A stretch of 31,013 nucleotides of DNA from CAYLNK01 sp964384675 (GTDB taxonomy: Bacteria; Acidobacteriota; Thermoanaerobaculia; UBA5066), in the NCBI GenBank assembly GCA_964384675.1, contig CAYLNK010000039.1, positions 1 to 31,013 of the forward strand, given 5' to 3'. Of this stretch, positions 1 through 7,856 are shown piece by piece. Positions within the stretch are counted from its first letter, which is position 1; every line of letters begins with the position of its first letter. Made by a program: the position numbers and the translations under genes. Under the pieces are notes generated by a model. It saw only the letters and a program-made list of their open reading frames with translations, was not told the DNA's origin and ran no database searches.

Positions 1-287
1 TGCGCCTCCGCCGCGGCGCCGGCCCCGACGTCGCCGCTGCCGGCGAACGCGACGATGCCGAGGCCGAGCCCCTTCAGCTTGTTGTGCCACAGGATCGTGC
101 CGCTTCCGGCGTCGAGGCAGAAGAGCTCGCCCCCCGCCCCGGCCAGGATCCGGTCGTCGGAGACCGAGATCGTGACGAACGTGGACGACCTGAGCTTCGT
201 GCGCCAGACCTCGATGCCCGTCGCCGGATCCAGCGCCACGACGTGGCCTCCGACGCCGATGAAGACGCGACCCATGGAACCGGTCAT
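1..287 (-). CDS. PQQ-type beta-propeller repeat protein (N-terminal part, runs off left edge)
   Basis: An open frame of 95 codons begins at ATG 287-285 and continues past the left end. A GAGGAGGAG ribosome site lies 3 nt upstream of the ATG. The translation holds two propeller-blade signatures of the PQQ/WD-like type: 'VVALDPATGIEVWRTKL' followed by 'ELFCLDAGSGTILWHNKL', each a beta strand, a D-A/P-x-x-G turn and a tryptophan strand. Proteins of this family fold as beta-propellers; here there is no sign of PQQ ligands or of a dehydrogenase, so the role is probably structural or binding. No signal peptide is seen at this start, so either the protein is cytoplasmic or translation starts elsewhere. 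It lies 51 nt downstream of the next gene on the same strand and may be cotranscribed with it. Confidence 0.8.
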   Translation of the reverse strand, partial: MTGSMGRVFIGVGGHVVALDPATGIEVWRTKLRSSTFVTISVSDDRILAGAGGELFCLDAGSGTILWHNKLKGLGLGIVAFAGSGDVGAGAAAEA

Positions 288-338
288 GCGCTCCTCCTCG
301 CGGGTGCCAGGGCGCACCGCGCGTGGAGAGGATAGCGG

Positions 339-1511
339 CTATCGCGCGCCCCTCCCGGCGTAGACCTCGTACGGGAGCGCGCCCGGCGTGGCGTCCTCGG
401 CGGCGGTGGAGACGTAGAAGAGGAACGGCTGGTCGGACGTCACGTCGAACCAGAGGTTCGAGCGCTCTTCACCGCACACCGACGAGAGGTCGAGGGGCAG
501 GTTGTCCACCTGCCGGACGGCTTCCGCGTGGACGGTGTAAGAGCTCCGGAAGACCGTCGAGCCCTTCACGCCGGGGGCCGGGAGCTGGCGGGCCACCACC
601 TGGAACGTCGCCGGCGCGGTCCCCGCGTTCAGGAGAGTCAGGTTGACGCGGCGCCGGAAGACGGGCGCGAACGTGGGGCAGGCGTCGTTCGGGGAGTCGA
701 GGACCCGGACGTCGCCGCAGACGGCGTGCGACCCCCCGGGGAAGAGCGCGTCGAAGACGGGTAGCTCGAGGCGCCCCTGGGGCGGGGCGGCGTCGCGGTC
801 GCAGGTGACGCGCCGGTCCAGCGAGGGTCGGACCACCATCCCGTCCGTGGCCCGGAGCTCCAGGAACTGGATCCGGGACCTCACCGGGATCGTGTCGATC
901 AGCAGCGCGGCTCCTGGCGCGAGCAGGACGGGGAGCGACGCGGAGATGCGGAAGCCGCCCTCGTCGTACGTGCCGGAGACGGCGAGGTACCCATCGGAGG
1001 TTCCCGCGTTGTAGCCGGAGAGCTCGCTGGCGAGCGTCAGCGTCCCCTGGCAGCCGAGGCGATCGGAGTCCGGCCGGCTCGACGTGAGGACGCCGGGGAC
1101 GTAGAGCGTGGCGACCCGCCGGGCCGCGACGGTGAAGGTCGTGGTCACGAGGACGCGCGGATCGGCCTGCGGCGCGCGGTACGTCACCGAGGCGACGTAC
1201 GTCCCCTCGGCGAGCTTGCCGAGCGGTAGGTCGAGGGAGTACGGCGTGAGGACGGTCGTGCAGGCGCCGGTGTACTTGCCGTAATCGAGGACGACGGCGA
1301 CGTCGGTGCCCTTGACGGCGACGTCGGGCGCGACGACCGTCCCCGGAGCGCAGCCGTCGGGCCAGACGCCCCCGAGCCGGAGCGTGACCGCGTCGTCGGG
1401 CGTGGGGCTGGGGGGAAGGACGGCCAGCCGGGTCGACACCTGGGAGACGGCGGGCGCGGCGCCGAGGACGGCGGCGAGAAGGAGTGCGGTCAGGGCCGTT
1501 CGCTTCGACAT
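339..1511 (-). CDS. Secreted protein of unknown function (390 aa)
   Basis: I do not recognise a named family. The start at 1511 is preferred over an upstream in-frame extension because AGAGGA lies 6 nt before this ATG and a signal peptide follows at once: M-S-K-R, then a hydrophobic stretch (TALTALLLAAVLGAAPAVS) with an Ala-rich cleavage region near residue 22. The mature part is beta-rich. A segment at about residues 25-135 ('LGKLAEGTYVASVTYRAP') resembles an Ig-like or fibronectin-type sandwich seen in many exported acidobacterial-type proteins. Six or more cysteines are present, some possibly paired, which fits export. The tail is short and lacks a known anchor. It sits 132 nt after the secreted beta-propeller gene and 51 nt before the truncated propeller gene, all on the minus strand, so these may be one transcription unit of exported proteins. 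Confidence 0.75.
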   Translation of the reverse strand: MSKRTALTALLLAAVLGAAPAVSQVSTRLAVLPPSPTPDDAVTLRLGGVWPDGCAPGTVVAPDVAVKGTDVAVVLDYGKYTGACTTVLTPYSLDLPLGKLAEGTYVASVTYRAPQADPRVLVTTTFTVAARRVATLYVPGVLTSSRPDSDRLGCQGTLTLASELSGYNAGTSDGYLAVSGTYDEGGFRISASLPVLLAPGAALLIDTIPVRSRIQFLELRATDGMVVRPSLDRRVTCDRDAAPPQGRLELPVFDALFPGGSHAVCGDVRVLDSPNDACPTFAPVFRRRVNLTLLNAGTAPATFQVVARQLPAPGVKGSTVFRSSYTVHAEAVRQVDNLPLDLSSVCGEERSNLWFDVTSDQPFLFYVSTAAEDATPGALPYEVYAGRGAR

Positions 1512-1643
1512 GCGGATCCTCTCGCGGAAGTGACGCGCCAACGGGGCGGCTAACGCCGAGACCTCGTGCGGGGACCGGAGAGGCCCTCGAGGCCGAAGCG
1601 GACGCCCCACGGGAGGAGCCTGGCGCAGGAGGTCTTCGGTCCC

Positions 1644-4313
1644 CTACTGAAAGTAGCCGACCACGTCGAGGACGACGTCCGTCGACCCACCCGGCATGTC
1701 GCACCGGATCGAGATCTGCCCGGCGCCCAGCCGAACGATCGCGTTGTTGGCGCGGGTCTGGGTCGCGCTGAAGTTGATGGTGCTCGTGTCCGGCATCGGC
1801 GCACCGTCGGGGAAGGCCCGTAGGTTCCCGGCCGCCGAGGGCCCGGTCACCGTCAGGTTGGCGGCCACGGCGACCGCACCCTCCGGGATCCCGCAGCTCC
1901 CGGCGATCGGGAAGGTACGCGTCGTACCGGCCGAGAGCGAAGGGCCGCCGAGCGGCCCGATGGGGTCCCGTGTGTCGGCGACGCGGCACGGCGCGACCGT
2001 GTAGAACGACGACGAGGGCGCGGCTACGGAGAGAGCGGTCAGGGAGCCGTCCTCGGAGGCGACGAAGAGCGTGTCGTCGGCCAGCGCGAGGCTGCCCAAG
2101 GCCGGATACGACCAAACGGACTGGTGCGTGGCGAGATCGATCGCGTGAACGCCTCCGGAGGTCGACGCCAGCACGTGGGAGTCGGTGATGATCATCGTCC
2201 CGAACGGCTCGCCCGACGGGGGCTGCCAGGACCAGAGCTCCGTGTGCGTCACCTCGTCCAGGACCACGAGCCGGCTGCCGTCGATCGCGTAGATACGGCC
2301 GTTCGCGACGCTCGGCTGACCCCTGAAGTCCCGCTGCAGCTCCCAGGCGATGACGCCGTGCCCGGGATCGAAGCTGATGAGCCGGCCGTCGTGGATGGCG
2401 AGCACCTCGCCGTGCCCGCCGATGACGGGCGCCCCGTTCATGCTCCAGCCGTTCCACTCGAAGCTCGGATCGGCGACGAAGAACTCCCCGGGCGTTCCGG
2501 TCAGACGGTCCCTCACGTACAGGCCCGGGTAGTAGCTCCCCTGGTACGAGAAGGCGGGGACCTTGGCGACGGCAGGGGTCCACTGGTCGTACTGCTGCAG
2601 GCTGGTGAACCAGAGCCTGGCGCCGGTGTAGGCGTCGAAGCCGTACATGCCGCCGTAGGTCCCGCCGTTCACGTAGGCCTTGCCGTCGTACAGCGTCGGC
2701 GCGTAGTAGCGCTCCCACTGCGCCTCGTGCGGCGAGCGGAAGACGGCATCCCCGCTCTCCCCGTCGAAGGCGTGCAGCCAGGTGTCCGCCGAGTGATTGC
2801 CGGTCTGCACGTAGACGTTTCCATACGCGAAGCTCGGAGGGTTCACGGAGTAGACGCTGCCGAAGCCCTTCGTCCAGAGCGTCGCGCCGTCGCTGGATCG
2901 GAGCGCGAAGAGCTGGGGAGCGTCGACGAAGTAGACGAGCGTGGTCGCGAACACCTTCCCTTCCCCCGCTGCCACCGGGTTCAAGGCCAGGCCGGTCCCG
3001 AGCACCTTCTTCCAGCGGAAGCGGAATCCGTCGGGCCGGAGCGTCACGGGGAGGTAGCCCGTGTGGGCCGCGTTCGCCTGGAACATCGGCCAGCTCCCCG
3101 TCTTCTCGGCAGGGTCCACGGCGAGGCAGAGGACGTTCTTCTGGGCCGCGAGCGTGTCGGGGCCCCACGTCAGCGAGGCGCCCACCGCCAGCGTCTCCTG
3201 TGCGGTGGGCAGGGTCCCGACGGTGAGGACGCCGCCGGCGATCGTCGCCACCTCCGGATGGTTCACGGACCAGACCGCGTTCGAGGTCATGTTCCGGGTC
3301 ACGCCGCTGTCGAACTGCACGTTCGCCAGGTACGAAGTCGTGAAGCTCCCGTGAATCCGCGAGGAGCCGACGATCGAGATCGCCAGGGCGCGCGGGATGG
3401 AGACCGGATGCGCGAAGTCGACCGAGCCGGTCGCGGAGTAGCTGAACGGCTGCGAGAACGTGGTTGGCTGCCAGGTCGAGCTGAGGATCGTGTAGTGGAC
3501 CTCGAACGGCACCACCGAGCCGACCACGGCCGTGAAGTAGTTGAAGCGCGGCTCGCCGTAGCTCGTGGGGCTGTTCGACGCCACCCGCGCGAGGCCGCGC
3601 AGGACCGCGACGGTGGAGCCGGCCTGCGCCTCGATCACGAGGGGCCCGGAGGCCGTCAGCCGCCCCTGCGAGGAATGGTCTCCCGCGTCGAAGTCGGTCT
3701 GTTCGTAGACGGCCCCCACGTTCGGAGGCGAGAGGACGTAGCGGATGGTGGAGCCGCTGACATCGACGTTGACGAGCTGGGACCAGTGGTTGTACGCGCT
3801 GCCGGCGCCGCTCGCCCACTGCGTGCCGTCGCTGAGCGTGTAGGTCACGGCGGGCCCGAGCAGCGTGATCGGCCCGCCCGGCGTGTACGAGGACGGAGTG
3901 GAGCTCGGCCTCGTCGTCATCGAGTCGATCGTCGAGGGGGCCGAGGCCAGGGCCTTCGCCGGACGGCCGACCGACGTCGAGCCGTCGGGATGATGGACGC
4001 GGCCGCAGGAGTCGACCGAGCCGTCGCCAGCCGAGCTGGTACGGAAGACGAGCGAGGGCTTCGGGAGTGTCCTGCACTCGGCCGCGGCCCCGGAGGGGCC
4101 GTCGCCGCGAAGCGGGATCCTCGAGTCCCCGCTCGGAGCCGCGGCGGGGGCCACCTCCCGTCGGGAGCCGTCCGGCTGCTCCGCCCGGATCACGTTCCCA
4201 CGGACGTCGAGGACGTCGTGGCGGGACTGCTGCGCGACGGATCCGCCCGGGAAGGCGAGTAGGCAGAGGGCGCCGGCGACGGCGACGGAGTAGCGGCGAT
4301 TCGTCGATCTCAT
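1644..4313 (-). CDS. Secreted beta-propeller protein with C-terminal DTR...GYF domain (889 aa)
   Basis: M-R-S-T-N-R-R followed by a hydrophobic core and 'GGSVAQQ' is a signal peptide. Residues about 120-330 are an unassigned beta-rich region. About 335-380 resemble a bacterial Ig-like (BIG) domain ('SNAVWSVNHPEVATI'). About 404-765 form a PQQ-type propeller that opens with 'WPMFQANAAHTGY' and repeats the pattern 'LFALRSSDGATLWTK', 'LHAFDGESGDAVF', 'MYGFDAYTGARLW'. Residues about 770-889 are a domain running from 'CRVADTRDPIGPLGGP' to 'TRANNAIVRLG' and 'DVVGYF', also present at the end of the S8 protease in this window. This suggests a shared surface or secretion role (inference). The ribosome site before 4313 is weak, GGGGGTGATGA. 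The gene is 307 nt downstream of tlpA and may have its own promoter. Confidence 0.85.
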   Translation of the reverse strand: MRSTNRRYSVAVAGALCLLAFPGGSVAQQSRHDVLDVRGNVIRAEQPDGSRREVAPAAAPSGDSRIPLRGDGPSGAAAECRTLPKPSLVFRTSSAGDGSVDSCGRVHHPDGSTSVGRPAKALASAPSTIDSMTTRPSSTPSSYTPGGPITLLGPAVTYTLSDGTQWASGAGSAYNHWSQLVNVDVSGSTIRYVLSPPNVGAVYEQTDFDAGDHSSQGRLTASGPLVIEAQAGSTVAVLRGLARVASNSPTSYGEPRFNYFTAVVGSVVPFEVHYTILSSTWQPTTFSQPFSYSATGSVDFAHPVSIPRALAISIVGSSRIHGSFTTSYLANVQFDSGVTRNMTSNAVWSVNHPEVATIAGGVLTVGTLPTAQETLAVGASLTWGPDTLAAQKNVLCLAVDPAEKTGSWPMFQANAAHTGYLPVTLRPDGFRFRWKKVLGTGLALNPVAAGEGKVFATTLVYFVDAPQLFALRSSDGATLWTKGFGSVYSVNPPSFAYGNVYVQTGNHSADTWLHAFDGESGDAVFRSPHEAQWERYYAPTLYDGKAYVNGGTYGGMYGFDAYTGARLWFTSLQQYDQWTPAVAKVPAFSYQGSYYPGLYVRDRLTGTPGEFFVADPSFEWNGWSMNGAPVIGGHGEVLAIHDGRLISFDPGHGVIAWELQRDFRGQPSVANGRIYAIDGSRLVVLDEVTHTELWSWQPPSGEPFGTMIITDSHVLASTSGGVHAIDLATHQSVWSYPALGSLALADDTLFVASEDGSLTALSVAAPSSSFYTVAPCRVADTRDPIGPLGGPSLSAGTTRTFPIAGSCGIPEGAVAVAANLTVTGPSAAGNLRAFPDGAPMPDTSTINFSATQTRANNAIVRLGAGQISIRCDMPGGSTDVVLDVVGYFQ

Positions 4314-4620
4314 TCATCACCCCCAAGCGGCTCGGGAGGGCGGAGGCCCCCCCGTTGGCGTCCACGTGTCGCCGCGGCAAGCCAGCGCACCCGCCCGTCT
4401 CGACGTTGGTCAACGACCAGAAGCTCGAGTCGACGGCATGCCGTCAGCGCCTGCCGAGCCTACACGGTGATCAGTTTAGCTTGTCGCGGGGCCGAGCGGA
4501 ATGATGTCCATGCTCTAGCCCGTGGTAGAGGAGTGAGGCGCTGGAGCGCCCGAGGGAGAGGGAATCGAGCAGCCCGACCCACCGTGCGACAGCCGTCGCG
4601 TGGGTCTGGTGGGAGGCGGG
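4314..4620. other. Intergenic region between tlpA-like gene and secreted propeller gene
   Basis: No coding region is supported here. The right-hand part (from about 4530) is a degenerate copy of the hairpin repeat described separately. The rest should hold the leader of the downstream propeller gene. A TTGACC and a TAAACT can be found on the minus strand but not at proper spacing to each other, so I call no promoter. Confidence 0.5.
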
Positions 4621-4675
4621 CTAGGGCTGAAACGCTGCGGGGGACGCCCCCGCACCCCCGCGGTCGACCGAGACG
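4530..4675 (-). repeat. Degenerate copy of the hairpin repeat, overlapping the 3' end of tlpA
   Basis: This stretch aligns with the units at 9301-10076. 4617-4672 matches the right half of a unit (from 'TCGGGCTA' to 'GGTCGAC') at roughly 84% by eye over 56 positions. 'GAATCGAGCAGCCCGACCC' near 4562 matches 'GATCGAACACGCCCGACCC' of the array, and 'AGGAGTG' near 4531 matches the unit boundary. The 8-bp hairpin TGCGGGGG-loop-CCCCCGCA at 4636-4654 is perfect, with loop ACG instead of CCA. A second hairpin is kept with different sequence: GACCCAC pairing with GTGGGTC at about 4575-4606. On the minus strand it encodes the last ~18 codons and stop of the TlpA-like gene and could act as its terminator. 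Confidence 0.7.
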
Positions 4676-5724
4676 CGCTCGTACCGTTCCGCGACTGCCT
4701 CGAGCCGCCGGCGGTCCTTCGGGTCGGCGAGCGCGGCCGCTCGCCGCTGGAGCTCGATCGGCGCGCGGTAGTCGCCGAGGAGGAAGCGCGCCCGGGCGAG
4801 GGTCGTCATCGCGCCCGCGTCCTTCGGCCCGCTCAGCTCCGCTGCTCGCTCCGCCGCTTCGCGTGCGAGCGCCAGGTCTCGCCGGGGAACGGGCACCGAG
4901 TCGAGGATGACGTTCGCGAGGCGCCGCAGGGCACCACGATCGTCCCGGATCCAGCCTTTGACGGCGCGCCGCCCCAGCAAGGCAGCGGCGTCTCCGGGTC
5001 CCGGCTGGGCACCGGGCAGGCGCGCCAGCGCCGCGTAGACGCCGGGCACGTATCGGTTCGCCACGGACGTGTCCAGGGTGGCGGCCTTCTCGAGCAGCAC
5101 CGACGCGGTCGCGGGGTCGCTTCCCCGGAGGGCGGCCGGGATCTGCTTGCCGAGATCGAGCGCCTGGCGACGGCGGCGATACGACTCCGACGCCGCGGCC
5201 AGATCGAACGTGCCGGCGACGACGCTCTCCAGCGCACCGTCGATCCTCTCGGGATGGCCCGAGTACGAAAGACGCCCCTGCCGATCCACGAGGAACGCCC
5301 AGGGCCAGCCCTCGTCGCTCTCGAGCGCCATCCACGCCCGATAGCTCCGGAGATCCGCATCCCACGCGACCGCGTAGTCGATCGCGTCCCCCTTCTCGCG
5401 AAGGACCTTCTCGGCCGCCGTCCGCGTCGAGCCGTAGTCGTCCGGTCCGGTCAGCCCGATCACCACGAGACCGCGGTCGCGATATCGGCGCTGGAGCTGC
5501 GTCAGGTGGGACATCCCCCCGAGACAGGGGCCGCACCAGGGAGCCCAGACGTCGACGAGGTAGACCCGGCCCCGCTCGAACGTCGGGACCGGGGTCCCTT
5601 TCAGCCACCGCTCGACGAAGAGCGGCGGAGCCGGCTCGCCGACCAGCTGAGCGGGGGCCGAGCCGGGGACGATGGCGGAGGCCGCAAGGAACGACGCGCA
5701 GAGCACGGGCAGGGAGAGGCGCAT
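4621..5724 (-). CDS. TlpA/ResA-type thioredoxin-fold protein (367 aa)
   Basis: This is an exported thiol-disulfide protein of the TlpA/ResA/DsbE class. A signal peptide covers residues 1-25 ('MRLSLPVLCASFLAASAI', then 'SAPAQ'). The thioredoxin core spans about 28-165, with the redox motif W63-C64-G65-P66-C67 after 'VYLVDVWAP' and a cis-proline loop in 'GWPWAFLVD'. A helical region of about 200 residues, rich in Ala, Arg and Leu and probably TPR-like, follows; it makes the protein twice the usual TlpA length. Such proteins reduce or check disulfides in the periplasm. The ribosome site AAAGGAGG ends 5 nt before the ATG. It is last in the sigma/anti-sigma/DUF4097 operon, 39 nt after DUF4097. The last ~18 residues ('VDRGGAGASPAAFQP') are encoded by a copy of the hairpin repeat, so the natural C-terminus was probably replaced. 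Confidence 0.9.
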   Translation of the reverse strand: MRLSLPVLCASFLAASAIVPGSAPAQLVGEPAPPLFVERWLKGTPVPTFERGRVYLVDVWAPWCGPCLGGMSHLTQLQRRYRDRGLVVIGLTGPDDYGSTRTAAEKVLREKGDAIDYAVAWDADLRSYRAWMALESDEGWPWAFLVDRQGRLSYSGHPERIDGALESVVAGTFDLAAASESYRRRRQALDLGKQIPAALRGSDPATASVLLEKAATLDTSVANRYVPGVYAALARLPGAQPGPGDAAALLGRRAVKGWIRDDRGALRRLANVILDSVPVPRRDLALAREAAERAAELSGPKDAGAMTTLARARFLLGDYRAPIELQRRAAALADPKDRRRLEAVAERYERVSVDRGGAGASPAAFQP

Positions 5725-5763
5725 GCCTTCCTCCTTTCTGATGGGCGAACGTCGAGTCCCGGA

Positions 5764-6897
5764 TCAGGGACCGGTCGAGAGCGTGATGTCGCCGTTCGTC
5801 GCGCGGAGGACGATCCGATGGGTTCCGTCGCCGCGTCGGACCTGGGCGCGGATGACCTTGCGCGGCACACCGTCCGCCGTCTCCCAGCCCGTCGGCTCCA
5901 CGATGGCCAGCGGCAGGTCGCTCCGGACGCGATAGTCGCGGCGGCTGTTGCGCGTGTACGTCAGCTCGACGTCCACGGACATGGCCAGCCGGGCGGAGAC
6001 GGTGAGGTGGATGCTGCCGGACTTCGTCTCGAGCGTGACGTCCCGGCGCCCCCGTGCCGGATCGCCGGCCGTCCTCACGTCGATATCCCCGGCCGAGGTG
6101 AACGCGTCCACCCAGCCGTCCACCCGATCGAGCGTGATGTCGCCGGCGTCAGTTCTCGCCTTGACGTGGTCCGTCGCCGACCGCACGCGGATCTCCCCGG
6201 CGGTCGTGTCGAGCTCGGCGCCGTTCGGAGCCTCGGCGACGTCGAGCGCCCCCATCGAGGAGATCGTCAGCGCGTGGCTCGATCTCCGGACGACCTTTCC
6301 CGCCAGCGACGAGCCCCGGAACGGGCCCTCGACGTCGCCGTCGATGAGGACGTCGCCGGCGTAGGTCGACGCCTGACCCGTCAGCCTCGAGGCCGACACC
6401 TGCACGGTGCCGGCGAACGTCGTCAGCTCGAGCGTCCCGACGAGGTTTCGCAGCTGCAGGTCGCCGGACAGGATCGAGCCGCGGAAGGTGCCCGACACGC
6501 CGTCCAGGGTGACCCGGCCGGCGGCGCTCCGGAGCTGTACGTCGAAGCGTCGAGGCACCGTGACCGAGAGCTCGAAGCGCGCATCGGCCCACTCCTTCCT
6601 CCGGCTGGCCGAGCGGAGGAGCGCTCCCTGGCTCGTCCTCTCGACGATCACCTCGACGCCGTCGGCGCCGGGGTCCCGGTCGACGCAGACGACGACGGCG
6701 TGCCCGTCGCCGCCCCGGATGGACAGCCTGCCGCCGGACCGGAGGTCGACCTCGAGCCGCTGTCCGTCCTCCACGGGCACGCGCCGCTCGACGCCCGCGA
6801 AGACGCCGAGACCCGCTGCCCGCACCGCGCGCGGCGACACGGCGAGCAGGAGGATCGCCACGAAGGTGAGGCCCGCCGCCCCCACGCTCCTCCTCAT
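5764..6897 (-). CDS. DUF4097-type beta-strand repeat protein, exported (377 aa)
   Basis: The start at 6897 overlaps the upstream stop as ATGA. It is favoured over an upstream in-frame start because it is followed directly by a signal peptide (M-R-R-S-V-G-A-A-G, hydrophobic core 'LTFVAILLLAV', then 'AVRAAG'). The mature protein is built from short repeated beta strands of the DUF4097/adhesin-like type, alternating G-x-[IVL]-x-[IVL] with D and N turns: 'GRVTLDGVSGTFRGS', 'GDLQLRNLVGTLEL', 'GDITLDRVDGWVDAF', 'GDIDVRTAGD'. The end, 'ATNGDITL', is the usual closing strand. The function of the family is unsettled; such proteins are often found beside ECF sigma/anti-sigma pairs in envelope-stress loci. 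It is translationally coupled to the anti-sigma gene and precedes the TlpA gene by 39 nt. Confidence 0.88.
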   Translation of the reverse strand: MRRSVGAAGLTFVAILLLAVSPRAVRAAGLGVFAGVERRVPVEDGQRLEVDLRSGGRLSIRGGDGHAVVVCVDRDPGADGVEVIVERTSQGALLRSASRRKEWADARFELSVTVPRRFDVQLRSAAGRVTLDGVSGTFRGSILSGDLQLRNLVGTLELTTFAGTVQVSASRLTGQASTYAGDVLIDGDVEGPFRGSSLAGKVVRRSSHALTISSMGALDVAEAPNGAELDTTAGEIRVRSATDHVKARTDAGDITLDRVDGWVDAFTSAGDIDVRTAGDPARGRRDVTLETKSGSIHLTVSARLAMSVDVELTYTRNSRRDYRVRSDLPLAIVEPTGWETADGVPRKVIRAQVRRGDGTHRIVLRATNGDITLSTGP

Positions 6898-7856
6898 GAG
6901 CGACCCATCAGCTGCACGGCGCGGACCCTCAGCGGCGATCGCGTCGCTTCGTCGCCGCTGTCGATGGCGTGGAGCACGCGTTCCCGATCGGCGCCGCCGC
7001 TCGCGAGCACGTCCAGGGCGAGGAGCCGGATCTGGACCGAGGTCTCCCGTTGCAGGACCTCGAGCGCCGCCGCGGCGACCACGGGATCGGGTCGCCACCG
7101 GGTCAGCTCGCCGAGCGCCTTCAGCCGGACCGCGGGGCTCGGGTCGTCATGGAGCGCGCGGAGGAGCGCGGCCTTGACCCGGGCGTCGGTCGACGTCCCG
7201 GCGAGCGCGACGGCCTGCAGCCGGCTCCCCAGCGGCGAGTCGCCGGAGGCGAGGAGCGTCTGGGCGGCGGCCTCGGCGACCAGCAGGTCGTTCGCGGCCC
7301 GCACGACCTCGACGTGGGTCGTAACGTCCATGCCCAGACGGAGCTGGCCTTCGCCGGCGGGCTCGACGCGGAGGTTCGAGTAGATGAGCGGCGACTCGAG
7401 CGGATCGCGGTCGCGTGGGCCCGCGATCGGGGCGCCGAGGACGGCGGCGAAGGGATCGCGGCGCGCTCCGCCGCTGCTCCGGCCGGCGAGGAACCCGAGC
7501 ACGAGGAGGGCCGTCGCCGCCAGGGCGACGCCACCGCGCGCCTGGTGCGTGGCCATGTGCTGGACGCGGCCGCCTTTCCAGGTCGGGACCTTCGGACACG
7601 TGTCGTCCCCGTCGAGGCGCGCCTGGCGGAGGACCGCGCGCCGCACCTGGGCCAGGGCCTCGAGGTCGGAGGCCGCGAGGTCCTGTCCCGGCGGGAGCGG
7701 CGTGCGGGCCGAGCGGAGGCGCAGATCGAGGTCGCACAGCTCCCGGCAATCGGCACAGCCCGCGCTGTGCGACTCCAGCTCCCGAAGCTCGTCCGGGGTC
7801 GCCTCGTCGGCGATCCGGCGCACGATCAGCTCGCGGATGGAAGCGCAGCTCGTCAT
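6894..7856 (-). CDS. Zinc-finger anti-sigma factor with HEAT-like C-terminal domain (320 aa)
   Basis: The ATG at 7856 overlaps the sigma-factor stop (ATGA) and has AAAGGA 6 nt upstream, so a longer in-frame extension is rejected. Residues 30-37 are H-x3-C-x2-C ('HSAGCADC') within a zf-HC2/ZAS-type N-terminal domain that in this family holds its sigma factor inactive at the membrane. A single membrane helix lies at about 108-125 ('VALAATALLVLGFLAG'). The exported part, about 210-320, consists of helical pairs like HEAT repeats ('RLQAVALAGTSTDARVKAAL', 'VRLKALGELTRWRPDP', 'IRLLALDVLASGG'), which are binding scaffolds. This tail is probably the periplasmic sensor (inference). The stop overlaps the DUF4097 start by ATGA. 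Confidence 0.9.
   Translation of the reverse strand: MTSCASIRELIVRRIADEATPDELRELESHSAGCADCRELCDLDLRLRSARTPLPPGQDLAASDLEALAQVRRAVLRQARLDGDDTCPKVPTWKGGRVQHMATHQARGGVALAATALLVLGFLAGRSSGGARRDPFAAVLGAPIAGPRDRDPLESPLIYSNLRVEPAGEGQLRLGMDVTTHVEVVRAANDLLVAEAAAQTLLASGDSPLGSRLQAVALAGTSTDARVKAALLRALHDDPSPAVRLKALGELTRWRPDPVVAAAALEVLQRETSVQIRLLALDVLASGGADRERVLHAIDSGDEATRSPLRVRAVQLMGRS

Noticed and set aside
2124..4262. 712-codon open frame on the plus strand over the secreted propeller gene
   Set aside because: It is the mirror of the real gene in GC-rich DNA: Arg/Gly/Val/Asp-rich, no domain, no ribosome site, while the minus frame has a signal peptide and propeller repeats.
469..4413. 1314-codon minus-strand frame overlapping both secreted-protein genes
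   Set aside because: Arg/Pro-rich chance frame offset from the two real genes; no domains or signal peptide.
4600..7383. 927-codon plus-strand open frame over the TlpA, DUF4097 and anti-sigma genes
   Set aside because: Shadow frame; the three minus-strand genes have clear families and coupled starts.
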